The notes under the pieces: generated by a model | The model's input: only the letters and a program-made list of their open reading frames with translations | Database searches by the model: none | Told to the model about the DNA's origin: nothing | Shown here: in pieces, positions 1 through 5,941 of the stretch | Numbering within the stretch: the first letter of the stretch is position 1 | Layout of the letters: the number at the start of each line of letters is the position of its first letter | From: an uncultured Ruthenibacterium sp. | GTDB lineage: Bacteria; Bacillota; Clostridia; Oscillospirales; Ruminococcaceae | Assembly: GCA_910587145.1 (NCBI GenBank) | Contig: CAJUMH010000046.1 | Span: 1 to 9,326, forward strand | Direction of reading: 5' to 3' | DNA length: 9,326 bases | Program-made: the position numbers and the translations under genes

Positions 1-217
1 TCTTTCGGATCTCTTGCTCCCATTATACCATATCGCTCGTGTAAACACTATTTACGACTACACCGCCGCACGGCAGGCTAAAGGAGACCTTGCCGGAGCG
101 CCGGAACATTACGAGCTGCTCGATATGGACGATTTTCTGTCGGAACCGTCCATGCCGGGCGCATTGCATCTTTCCGTTCAGAGGAACGGGAATCGAACCA
201 TAGGAGGTACAGATTGA
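1..217 (+). CDS. 3' end of an unrecognised protein gene (5' partial)
   Basis: The reading frame is open from base 2 to the TGA at 215-217, so the window cuts the gene and only about 71 C-terminal residues are visible. The segment is soluble-looking, with a mildly acidic stretch (HYELLDMDDFLSEPSMPGA) and no membrane segment or motif I recognise. A TTG at 14 could be read as a start, but it has no ribosome site in front and the frame is open upstream, so continuation from outside the window is more likely. The stop overlaps the TTG start of the next gene, which places both in one operon. In related elements the VirD4 coupling protein, or small genes following it, precede Maff2. I do not recognise a VirD4 C-terminus here, so the function is left open. 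Confidence 0.55.
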   Translation, partial: LSDLLLPLYHIARVNTIYDYTAARQAKGDLAGAPEHYELLDMDDFLSEPSMPGALHLSVQRNGNRTIGGTD

Positions 218-627
218 AACAGAAGAAAAACTGTCATGAGAAAACAGACACGATGCGGAAAGCGGCAGCTTCGCATAGCCCCGCAGAGATGCCCACGCCG
301 CTGCGCCGCAGGGCAAATTCGGTCGAACGGGCCTACTGGACGCTGGCTCCCGCGCTGGCGATGGCATTCCTGCTTTCGCCGATTGCCTTTGCCGCGGGCG
401 GCGATCCGCTCGCCGTGATCAACAACCTTTCCGCATTCATCTTTTCGTTGATCCGTGCGGTCGGTATGATCCTGCTCGGCTGGGGGATCGTACAGGTGGG
501 CCTGTCGTTCCAGAGCCACGACCCCAGCCAGCGCTCGCAGGGCTTCCTCACGCTGGCGGGCGGGCTTGTCGTGACATTTGCGAAAGAGATCCTCGAACTG
601 ATCACCGGTGCCGGGGTGACGCCGTGA
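214..627 (+). CDS. Maff2-family small membrane protein, VirB2/pilin-like
   Basis: The protein has 137 residues and starts at TTG 214, chosen because AGGAGG at 202-207 sits 6 nt upstream and the start overlaps the previous stop. Residues about 1-40 are basic and polar. Residues about 43-61 form a hydrophobic segment ending in AFAAGG, which looks like a signal sequence with an A-x-A type cleavage site. The rest resembles the Maff2 family found in conjugative elements: a helix around FIFSLIRAVGMILLGWGIVQVG, a polar loop with SHDPSQRSQG, then a second hydrophobic helix. Maff2 proteins are usually only about 70 residues, so the N-terminal extension is notable. Signal sequence plus two helices joined by a short loop is also the plan of VirB2/TrbC pilins, so I infer a structural subunit of the conjugation channel. 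The gene is followed by the VirB6-like gene, as in Tn1549-type elements. Confidence 0.8.
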   Translation: MKQKKNCHEKTDTMRKAAASHSPAEMPTPLRRRANSVERAYWTLAPALAMAFLLSPIAFAAGGDPLAVINNLSAFIFSLIRAVGMILLGWGIVQVGLSFQSHDPSQRSQGFLTLAGGLVVTFAKEILELITGAGVTP

Positions 628-641
628 CCGCGCCGCGCGGC

Positions 642-656
642 AGAAAGGGGGTGATC
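642..656 (+). promoter_or_regulatory. Very long Shine-Dalgarno site in front of the VirB6-like gene
   Basis: AGAAAGGGGGTGATC matches 14 of 15 bases of the sequence complementary to the 3' tail of 16S rRNA (AGAAAGGAGGTGATC). The core at 646-651 ends 9 nt before ATC 661 and about 93 nt before the first canonical start (TTG 745), so it decides the start of the downstream gene. Confidence 0.75.
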
Positions 657-660
657 GCCC

Positions 661-1500
661 ATCGGCGACAACGGATGGATCATAGATAACCTGAACGCGG
701 CGCTTGGTACATGGAACGCGAAGCTGGCTGAGCTGTGGCAGCTCTTGACCCAAAGCCCGCAGGAATTCAAGGGCGGCGGGATCTGGCAGGCGGTGCTGGG
801 CATCCACGGCGCGCTGAAAGGCATCGGGCTCGGGCTGCTGGTGCTGTTCTTTGCGGCGGGCGTCATCCAGACGTGCGGCAGCCTTGCCGAGACGCGCCGC
901 CCTGAGCGGGCGCTCGCGCTGTTCGTGTGGTTCGTGCTGGCGAAAGCCGCCGTGCAGTATGGCCTCGATCTGATGCTGGCGGTGTTTGAGATCGCGCAGG
1001 GCATCGTGTCAAGCGTGATGTCCGCTTCGGGCGTTATGGGACTGTCCGGTGCGGCGCTGCCGCAGGAGGTGATCGACAAGGTGGCACAGGTGGGCTTCTG
1101 GCAGAGCATCCCGCTCTGGGCGGTCACGCTGCTGGGCGGGCTGTTCATCACCGTGCTTTCATTTGTCATGATCCTGACGGTCTATGGCCGGATGTTCCGG
1201 CTGTTTCCGTTTTCCGCCATCGCGCCGATCCCGCTGGCAGCCTTTGCCGGACAGCCCAGCGCGAACCTCGGGCGCAGCTTCCTCAAAAGCTATGCGGGGG
1301 TGTGTTTAGAGGGTGCGGTGATCGCGCTCGCCTGCGTGATCTTCTCCGCGATGGCAGGCACGCCGCCCGCCATCGACACTACTGTCTCGGCGGTGACCGC
1401 CGTGTGGAGCTATGTGGCCGAGCTCATTTTCAATCTGCTCGTGCTCGTCGGCGCGATCAAGGCCAGCGACCGGATCGTTAAGGAAATGATGGGGCTTTAA
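661..1500 (+). CDS. TrbL/VirB6-like conjugal transfer membrane protein
   Basis: This is a polytopic inner-membrane protein of the mating channel. With the start at ATC 661 it has 279 residues and five clear hydrophobic segments, near 50-72, 83-105, 150-175, 211-232 and 248-268. The soluble N-terminus (DNGWIIDNLNAALGTWNAKLAELWQLL) and the C-terminal KASDRIVKEMMGL are typical of the TrbL/VirB6-type proteins lying between Maff2 and PrgI in clostridial elements. The start is unusual. No ATG, GTG or TTG exists in frame between the stop at 652 and TTG 745, and TTG 745 has no ribosome site and would remove 28 family-like residues. ATC 661 lies 9 nt after the core of a near-perfect Shine-Dalgarno sequence. 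I therefore choose ATC; a sequence error (ATG read as ATC) is the main alternative. It is spaced 33 nt from Maff2, in the same operon. Confidence 0.85.
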   Translation: MGDNGWIIDNLNAALGTWNAKLAELWQLLTQSPQEFKGGGIWQAVLGIHGALKGIGLGLLVLFFAAGVIQTCGSLAETRRPERALALFVWFVLAKAAVQYGLDLMLAVFEIAQGIVSSVMSASGVMGLSGAALPQEVIDKVAQVGFWQSIPLWAVTLLGGLFITVLSFVMILTVYGRMFRLFPFSAIAPIPLAAFAGQPSANLGRSFLKSYAGVCLEGAVIALACVIFSAMAGTPPAIDTTVSAVTAVWSYVAELIFNLLVLVGAIKASDRIVKEMMGL

Positions 1501-1524
1501 GTGTGGGCAAAGGCATGGTATACT
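1496..1524 (+). promoter_or_regulatory. Promoter of the DUF1801 cargo gene (extended -10)
   Basis: TATACT at 1519-1524 is preceded by TGG (1516-1518), giving an extended -10 element. The -35 position, 17 bp upstream (TTTAAG at 1496-1501), is weak, as is common with extended -10 promoters. Transcription would start near 1531, about 27 nt before the ATG. A 5-bp inverted pair TGTCA/TGACA at 1528-1545 lies in the leader. Confidence 0.6.
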
Positions 1525-1557
1525 ATTGTCAGGAATGATTGACAGGAAGTGATCCGA

Positions 1558-1968
1558 ATGTGGCTCTGTCCCAAATGCGGCCGCTCGTTCAAGAATCAAA
1601 ACCAATCCCATTACTGCGGAGAAAAGCCTGAAACCATCGACGCATACATCGCGGCCCAGCCCGAGCAAGTGCAGCCCATTCTGAGTGAGGTTCGGAATGC
1701 GATCCGCACAGCGCTCCCGGAGGCCGAGGAACGGATGTCGTGGAGTATGCCGACATTCTGGAAAGGACACAACATCATCCACTTTGCCGCCAACAAGAAC
1801 CATTTCGGCATCTATGCAGGCACAGAGGCAGTTGAAGCGTTCAGCGAAAAGCTTGATGGCTTCAAAACCAGCAAAGGAACCATCCAGTTTCCCTATGCAA
1901 AGACGATCCCGCTGGAGCTCATTGCCGAGATCGCCGCATGGTGCTGGCAGACGGGGAATCACGCATGA
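1558..1968 (+). CDS. DUF1801 protein with N-terminal C2HC zinc-finger-like motif
   Basis: The 136-residue protein starts at ATG 1558, chosen because AGGAAG at 1544-1549 is 8 nt upstream; an in-frame GTG at 1549 overlaps that site. Residues 4-20 contain C4, C7, H18 and C20 (CPKCGRSFKNQNQSHYC), a plausible zinc-binding C2HC knuckle. The rest is a DUF1801 (YdhG/YdeI-like) fold: the YIAAQPEQVQPILSEVR helix, the MSWSMPTFWKGHNIIHFAANKNHFGIY strand region, and the closing FPYAKTIP and IAEIAAWC segments. Proteins of this fold have been linked to iron delivery (frataxin-like) and resistance phenotypes in Bacillus, but the role of the zinc-finger version is not established. It sits between VirB6 and PrgI, which are normally adjacent, and has its own promoter and terminator, so it looks like independently expressed cargo rather than a transfer gene. 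Confidence 0.85.
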   Translation: MWLCPKCGRSFKNQNQSHYCGEKPETIDAYIAAQPEQVQPILSEVRNAIRTALPEAEERMSWSMPTFWKGHNIIHFAANKNHFGIYAGTEAVEAFSEKLDGFKTSKGTIQFPYAKTIPLELIAEIAAWCWQTGNHA

Positions 1969-1979
1969 CATTTGATACG

Positions 1980-2011
1980 GGCCGTCCGGCGTTCAAAGTC
2001 GGGCGGTCTTT
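1980..2011 (+). terminator. Rho-independent terminator after the DUF1801 gene (weak T tract)
   Basis: The stem pairs 1980-1990 with 1998-2008 (11 positions including a few G-T pairs) around the 7-nt loop GTTCAAA, and is followed by TTT at 2009-2011. It separates the cargo gene from prgI. The short T tract may allow read-through, which would keep the transfer operon continuous. Confidence 0.5.
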
Positions 2012-2029
2012 CCGATTGAATCAGGAGGG

Positions 2030-2410
2030 ATGCCTATCGAGATCAAAATACCAAAAGAAATCAGCGAGTATCAGGAGTCCGTATTCTTCGGCCTAAGCCT
2101 GCGGCAGTTTGTCTGCTCGCTGCTGGCGGTGATTGCGGCGGTGGGGCTGTACTTCTTGCTGGACCGTACCGTTGGGGCAGAGATCGCGGGCTGGGCCAGC
2201 GTCCTCGGTGCGGCGCCGTTCGCGGCCTGCGGTTTTGTCCGTTACCACGGCATGACCGCTGAGCAGACGCTCTGCGCCATCCTGCGTTCGGAGGTATTCA
2301 CGCCGCACAGGCTGATGTTCAAAGGCGGGAATGCGTATTACACAGTGCTGGCCGAACGCATTGCCGCCGGCGCAAAACATCCCAGCCGGGAAACGGAGGT
2401 GGCCGCATGA
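2030..2410 (+). CDS. PrgI-family conjugal transfer membrane protein
   Basis: The protein is about 126 residues. It opens with a polar IEIKIPKEI stretch, followed by FGLSLRQFVCSLLAVIAAVGLYFLL, where the second half is the first membrane helix. A second helix follows (residues about 52-70), and then the NGMTAEQ-like segment YHGMTAEQTLCAILRSE. This is the PrgI layout: a two-helix inner-membrane protein encoded just before the VirB4 ATPase and thought to act with it, similar to VirB3. The start is debatable. ATG 2030 is only 1 nt after AGGAGG (2023-2028), too close for normal initiation, whereas ATC 2036 is 7 nt away and would give the M-E-I-K-I beginning seen in many family members. The stop overlaps the virB4 start as ATGA, indicating coupled translation. 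Confidence 0.88.
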   Translation: MPIEIKIPKEISEYQESVFFGLSLRQFVCSLLAVIAAVGLYFLLDRTVGAEIAGWASVLGAAPFAACGFVRYHGMTAEQTLCAILRSEVFTPHRLMFKGGNAYYTVLAERIAAGAKHPSRETEVAA

Positions 2411-4767
2411 TCAAAACCCTTGCCGCAAGCCTCAAGCGCGACAAAGAGAAATTCCGCGTCCCGCATTCGGTGCAGGACGCCATCCTCATCCGCCGGATCT
2501 GGCCGGATGGGATTTTTCTTTCCGGGCAGGACGGCTACTCCCGCAGCTATCGCTTTACCGACATCAACTACGCGGTCGCGAGCAGGGAGGACAAGCTGGC
2601 GATGTTCCTTGATTACTCCGAGCTGCTCAATGCGCTCGATTCCGGCACCTCGGCCAAGATCACGATCTACAACCGCAAGGTGGACAAGGGCCGGTACGAG
2701 CGCGATCTGCTTTTGCTGATGAAAGCGGATGACCTCGATGCGTACCGCTGTGAGTACAACGATATGCTGCGCTCGAAGATCACGGCCACGAGCAGCAGCG
2801 TGGTGCGGGAGCAGTACCTTACCCTCTCGGCGCACAGGAAAAATATTGACGAGGCCCGCGCCTACTTTGCCCGCGTGGGCGGCGAGATCACGGCGCGACT
2901 CGCAAAGCTGTCCTCTCAGGCCGCGCCGATGGACGCCGCCGACCGGCTGGGCTTGCTGCGCGACTTTTTCAAAAACGGCCAGCCTTCGCCTTTTGCTTTT
3001 GATATGGCCGAGCGCGCACGGCTCGGCCACGGCTTCAAGGAGTGGTTCTGCCCGGATAGCATCGAGTATCATGCCGACCATTTCAAACTCGACGGGCGCT
3101 ATGGCCGCGTCCTTTATCTGCGCGACTACGCCAGCTACATCAAGGACAGCTTCGTCAACGAGCTCTGCGAGCTCGACCGCAGCCTCATGCTCTCCATCGA
3201 CATCCTGCCGATCCCCACCGATGAGGCGGCGCGCGAATTGCAGAACAAGCTGCTTGGCGTCGAGACGAATGTGGCAAACTGGCAGCGGCGGCAGAACAAC
3301 GCCAGCAATTTCAGCGCCGTGATCCCCTACGATATGCAGCTGCAGCGCAAGGAGACGACCGAGTTTTTGGACGATCTGACCAGCCGCGACCAGCGCATGA
3401 TGTTCGGTCTTGTGACGCTCGTGCATCTGGCCGACAGCAGGGAGCAGCTCGACGCCGACACGGAAAGCCTGCAGGCGGTTGGCGGCAAGCACCGGTGCGA
3501 GCTCTCGACCCTGCGCTGGCAGCAGCGCGACGGCCTCGACACGGCTCTGCCCTATGGTGTGCGGCGCATCCATTCTCTGCGCACCCTCACGACCGAGAGC
3601 ACCGCCGTCCTCATGCCCTTTAAGGCGCAGGAGCTCTGCCATCCGGACGGCGTCTACTACGGGCAGAATGCCGTCTCCGGCAATATGATCCGCATCGACC
3701 GCTCGAAGCCGCTCAACGGCCACTCGTTCCGCCTCGGCGTGTCCGGCAGCGGCAAAAGCATGAGCGCCAAAGAGGAGATCGTTCACATCGCCCTTGCCAC
3801 AAACGACGACATCCTCATCCTTGATCCGGAGTCGGAGTTCGGCCCGCTGGCAAAGGCGCTCGGCGGCGAGGTGCTGCCCGTCTCCCCGCACAGCTGCATT
3901 CATCTCAACGCCCTCGATATGGACCGGGCCTACGGCGAAGGGCAGAACCCTCTCATTGACAAGGTGCAGCTCATTCTCTCGATGTTTGAGCCGCTTGCCG
4001 AACAAGGCGCTCTCTCCGCCCGGCAGAAATCTTTGCTCGACCGTGCGGCGCGGATCGTCTATGACGGCTACCTGCGCAGCGGATGCACCGGCCAGCCGCC
4101 GACGCTCGTCGATCTGCGCAGGGTGCTGCTGGCCCAGCCGGAGCAGGAGGCGCACGACCTGGCTCTCGCGGCCGAGCTCTACACGACCGGCAGCCTCAAT
4201 GTCTTTGCCCACCAGACCAACGTGGACACCGGTGCGCGCATCCTCGTCTATGACATCCGCGAGCTCGACGAACAGCTGCGGCCTGTGGGCATGGTGGTGA
4301 CGCTGGACGCTATCTTCAACCGCGTGATCCGCAACTGGCGGCAGGGCAAACGGACGTGGGTATTTGCGGACGAATTTTATCTCCTGTTCCGGTACAGTTA
4401 CAGCGCAGAATTCTTTTACAGACTGTTCAAACGCCTGCGAAAATACAATGCGTATATCACGGCGGTGAGCCAGAATGTCGAGGAGATCCTGCGCTCCGAC
4501 ACCGCGCGGCTCATGCTGGCGAACAGTGAATTTCTTGTCATGCTGAATCAGGCCGCGACCGACCGTGACGAGCTGGCAAAGCTTTTGAGCATCTCGGAAA
4601 ACCAGCTCTCGCACATCACGAACGTTCCTGCGGGGCATGGACTGATCCGCTGCGGCGGCGTAATCGTGCCGTTCGAGAACAGCTTCCCGAAAGGGACAAA
4701 GCTTTACACGCTGATGTCCACGAAGCCGGATGAAGCGTGGGCACAAACAGGAGGTAGCTCTGTATGA
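2407..4767 (+). CDS. VirB4/TraE-family conjugation ATPase
   Basis: This is the 786-residue motor ATPase of the type IV secretion channel; it powers assembly and substrate transfer at the inner face of the membrane. The start ATG has GGAGGT 6 nt upstream and overlaps the prgI stop. The N-terminal part (about 1-400) is the VirB4 N-domain. The ATPase domain has Walker A GVSGSGKS at 444-451 (K450), the family signature LILDPESEF at 470-478, and Walker B WVFADEF at 651-657 with D655-E656. The segment after it (YSAEFFYRLFKRLRKYNAYITAVSQNVEEIL) is the usual VirB4 motif with the sensor-type glutamine. Length matches the family and no damage is seen. The long ORF on the opposite strand is a high-GC shadow. 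Its stop overlaps the next ATG (ATGA), so the LPD28-like gene is coupled to it. Confidence 0.96.
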   Translation: MIKTLAASLKRDKEKFRVPHSVQDAILIRRIWPDGIFLSGQDGYSRSYRFTDINYAVASREDKLAMFLDYSELLNALDSGTSAKITIYNRKVDKGRYERDLLLLMKADDLDAYRCEYNDMLRSKITATSSSVVREQYLTLSAHRKNIDEARAYFARVGGEITARLAKLSSQAAPMDAADRLGLLRDFFKNGQPSPFAFDMAERARLGHGFKEWFCPDSIEYHADHFKLDGRYGRVLYLRDYASYIKDSFVNELCELDRSLMLSIDILPIPTDEAARELQNKLLGVETNVANWQRRQNNASNFSAVIPYDMQLQRKETTEFLDDLTSRDQRMMFGLVTLVHLADSREQLDADTESLQAVGGKHRCELSTLRWQQRDGLDTALPYGVRRIHSLRTLTTESTAVLMPFKAQELCHPDGVYYGQNAVSGNMIRIDRSKPLNGHSFRLGVSGSGKSMSAKEEIVHIALATNDDILILDPESEFGPLAKALGGEVLPVSPHSCIHLNALDMDRAYGEGQNPLIDKVQLILSMFEPLAEQGALSARQKSLLDRAARIVYDGYLRSGCTGQPPTLVDLRRVLLAQPEQEAHDLALAAELYTTGSLNVFAHQTNVDTGARILVYDIRELDEQLRPVGMVVTLDAIFNRVIRNWRQGKRTWVFADEFYLLFRYSYSAEFFYRLFKRLRKYNAYITAVSQNVEEILRSDTARLMLANSEFLVMLNQAATDRDELAKLLSISENQLSHITNVPAGHGLIRCGGVIVPFENSFPKGTKLYTLMSTKPDEAWAQTGGSSV

Positions 4768-4883
4768 GGCGCGGAGAAAACGCGATGACGGAGACCTTTG
4801 AAGAAGTGACGGTGCTCGACAGGCCGATGCTGTTCACGTGTGGGCGGATCGACCGTGCCACGGTGCCGAAGGGGCTGTATCTA

Positions 4884-5047
4884 CAGGAACCGCTGAATAA
4901 ATCGTCAGGCGCATCCCGACGGCATATTTTCCGTCTGTTTTTGCCCCAAAATCTTGAAATACACCAAGTATTCCTGCGGTTTTGGGGCAAAAACAGACGA
5001 AAAATCTGCTCGCCGGTCTGACCCGCCGATTTAATCAGCGGTTCCTG
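4884..5047. mobile_element. 164-bp MITE-like palindromic insertion
   Basis: The ends are 21-bp inverted repeats with one mismatch: the left begins CAGGAACCGCTGA and the right ends TCAGCGGTTCCTG. Including flanking bases the palindrome reads TACAGG...CCTGTA. Inside lies a second, perfect 20-bp inverted repeat (4932-4951 and 4980-4999), extended outward by a further AT arm after one mismatch. It encodes no protein. Exact removal restores the reading frame of the host gene without needing a target duplication; only TA flanks both ends, and counting it as a duplication would leave a frameshift. The size, terminal repeats and lack of coding fit a non-autonomous element moved by a transposase encoded elsewhere. 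A folded RNA element is also possible. Confidence 0.8.
4932..4999. repeat. Perfect 20-bp inverted repeat inside the insertion
   Basis: The arms 4932-4951 (starting CGTCTGTTTTTGCCCC) and 4980-4999 (ending GGGGCAAAAACAGACG) are perfectly complementary. The 28-nt loop (4952-4979) holds smaller alternative stems, AATAC/GTATT (4958-4962 with 4968-4972) and CTTG/CAAG (4953-4956 with 4965-4968). Together with the outer repeats, the single strand would fold into one long rod. Confidence 0.9.
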
Positions 5048-5306
5048 TACGAGGTGCGGCACGACGATGACCAGCGGGGCGAGCCGGTGGAGATCGCGGA
5101 GCGCATTCTCGTCAACCATTGGGGGACGCTGCTCTCGAGCCGACCGATCCGTCTGCTGGGCGCGCCGGGCGGCAAACCGTACCGGCTCATCGACCCGGAC
5201 AGGGACTGGAACTACGAGGGCGTCACTTCGACCGTGCGGCAATATCTGGAGCGGCATCCGCTGCGCAAAGCAAAGCGCCGAGTCGAAGAAAGGTGAAAAT
5301 CGTCTC

Positions 5307-5335
5307 TTGTGCCCGCGCGCGGGATGCGGTATACT
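5307..5335 (+). promoter_or_regulatory. Candidate promoter of the NRDD-like peptide gene
   Basis: TTGTGC (5307-5312), 17 bp, TATACT (5330-5335). The -10 is good and the -35 is partial. The spacer contains a perfect 12-bp palindrome, CCCGCGCGCGGG (5312-5323), which could be an operator or merely GC-rich sequence. Transcription would begin near 5342, just before the ribosome site. Confidence 0.45.
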
Positions 5336-5357
5336 GTACAGGCAGGGGGTTGGAGCA

Positions 5358-5519
5358 ATGGAGACAAACGATCAGGCCAGGCCGCAGCGAAGCGGCGAAA
5401 ATGTAAACTTCGAGCGCATCCGGCGCATCACCGGCTATCTTGTCGGCACGACAGACCGCTGGAACGACGCGAAGAAAGCAGAGCTCGACGACCGGGTGAA
5501 GCACACAGCGAAAAACTGA
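5358..5519 (+). CDS. Small NRDD-like peptide (glycyl-radical motif of anaerobic ribonucleotide reductase)
   Basis: This is a 53-residue protein from ATG 5358, with AGGGGGT at 5344-5350 about 7 nt upstream. Residues 18-49 resemble the extreme C-terminus of class III (anaerobic) ribonucleotide reductase NrdD. They contain RITGYL (R23-L28, with G26 at the glycyl-radical position of the NrdD RVxGYL motif), followed by RWNDAKKAELDDRVKH, like the tail after the radical site. The catalytic barrel and the zinc-binding cysteines are absent. Peptides of this kind recur in clostridial conjugative elements and are often named as ribonucleotide reductase by similarity. Whether it carries a radical, as the spare-part protein GrcA/YfiD does for pyruvate formate-lyase, is unproven. 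The gene lies 61 nt after the LPD28-like gene and before a strong hairpin. Confidence 0.75.
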   Translation: METNDQARPQRSGENVNFERIRRITGYLVGTTDRWNDAKKAELDDRVKHTAKN

Positions 5520-5536
5520 AGCACGGCACACACAGG

Positions 5537-5568
5537 CGCCCGCCGGGGAGAAAAATCCCCGGCGGGCG
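5537..5568. terminator. Perfect 13-bp GC hairpin between convergent genes
   Basis: CGCCCGCCGGGGA (5537-5549) pairs fully with 5556-5568 across the loop GAAAAA. It lies between the plus-strand NRDD-like gene and the minus-strand immunity-like gene. No good T tract follows on either strand, so it is an atypical terminator; it may act as a bidirectional block or RNA-stabilising hairpin. Confidence 0.6.
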
Positions 5569-5576
5569 TAGTGTTG

Positions 5577-5939
5577 TTATGACTCTGAAAAGGAAATGTT
5601 TTGAGTGAGTGCTTGTATCATTTTTTCGCATTCTGCTGGGGAAAGAATAGAACCTTCTTCATCCAGCGTTTCCAGAATTTCAAGCACGCTGATGATAGAA
5701 TCTGTTTCCGTCTCGTAAAATTGGAATAGATCCGTAAACCATACTGTGTTGACCCAGTCAACAAGAACATCAATGGAGACTTTTTTCTCTGTGAAAGATC
5801 GAATGACATTTATCACATGGATTGGTCTGACGATCAAAGGATGGGCACAGTCGATATTGTGAAGATCCTCCCCAAGCGCGTCTTTCAGTTTTTCTTTGGT
5901 GATTCTCAAATCTCTGAAATCTGTAAGGACTTTAGTCAT
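5577..5939 (-). CDS. Putative immunity protein of the adjacent toxin-like protein
   Basis: This is a 120-residue, acidic, probably all-helical cytoplasmic protein with no signal sequence. Recognisable stretches are LTDFRDLRITKEKLKDALGE, PLIVRPIHVINVIRSF, SIDVLVDWVNTVWFTDLF and ISVLEILETLDEEGSILS. I do not know a named family for certain. The pattern (RPIHxINVIxxF, then DWVNxxWFTDLF) resembles uncharacterised small immunity-like proteins found after toxin domains in Firmicutes. ATG 5939 has AAGGAG (5953-5948) 8 nt upstream, lying across the end of the preceding gene, whose stop is only 2 nt away, so the pair is translated together. An acidic partner directly after a small basic protein is the usual order in polymorphic toxin cassettes. 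Immunity function is inferred from context only. Confidence 0.7.
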   Translation of the reverse strand: MTKVLTDFRDLRITKEKLKDALGEDLHNIDCAHPLIVRPIHVINVIRSFTEKKVSIDVLVDWVNTVWFTDLFQFYETETDSIISVLEILETLDEEGSILSPAECEKMIQALTQNISFSES

Positions 5940-5941
5940 TG

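Larger units (their letters stand above)
4764..5296 (+). pseudogene. LPD28-like mobile-element protein gene, interrupted by a 164-bp insertion
   Basis: Two halves of one gene are visible. The first (4764-4883) encodes a 40-residue N-terminus ending TVPKGLYL. The second (5048-5296) encodes YEVRHDDDQRGEPVEIAERI, then LVNHWG, a WNYEG motif and the end. Joined exactly, with 4884-5047 removed, they give a 122-residue protein continuous across cta|tac (GLYL-YEVRHDDD). It resembles the LPD28 domain proteins (large polyvalent-protein-associated domain 28), common beside virB4 in clostridial elements; their function is unknown. ATG 4764 has AGGAGGT 8 nt upstream and overlaps the virB4 stop. With the insertion, translation runs into foreign sequence and stops at 5021 after 85 residues. 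The C-terminal half has only a TTG at 4982, inside the insertion, as a possible start, so it is probably not made. Confidence 0.8.

Noticed and set aside
333..1169. Minus-strand frames over the Maff2/VirB6 region
   Set aside because: They lie opposite two recognisable membrane proteins and show no domain of their own.
2338..4746. 802-codon open frame on the minus strand opposite virB4
   Set aside because: It is the antisense shadow of a GC-rich gene; the plus strand encodes an intact VirB4 with Walker motifs, and the reverse product has no recognisable domain or ribosome site.
4882..5049. TA target-site duplication of a mariner/IS630-like element
   Set aside because: TA does flank both ends, but removing one copy with the insert leaves the host gene out of frame, whereas removing only 4884-5047 restores it. 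Kept as an unresolved alternative.
4982..5296. Independent gene starting at TTG 4982
   Set aside because: The start lies inside the insertion and has no ribosome site. Its useful part is the C-terminal half of the split LPD28-like gene.
5537..5568. CRISPR or attachment site at the GC hairpin
   Set aside because: It is a single inverted repeat with no repeated spacing and no second copy in the window.
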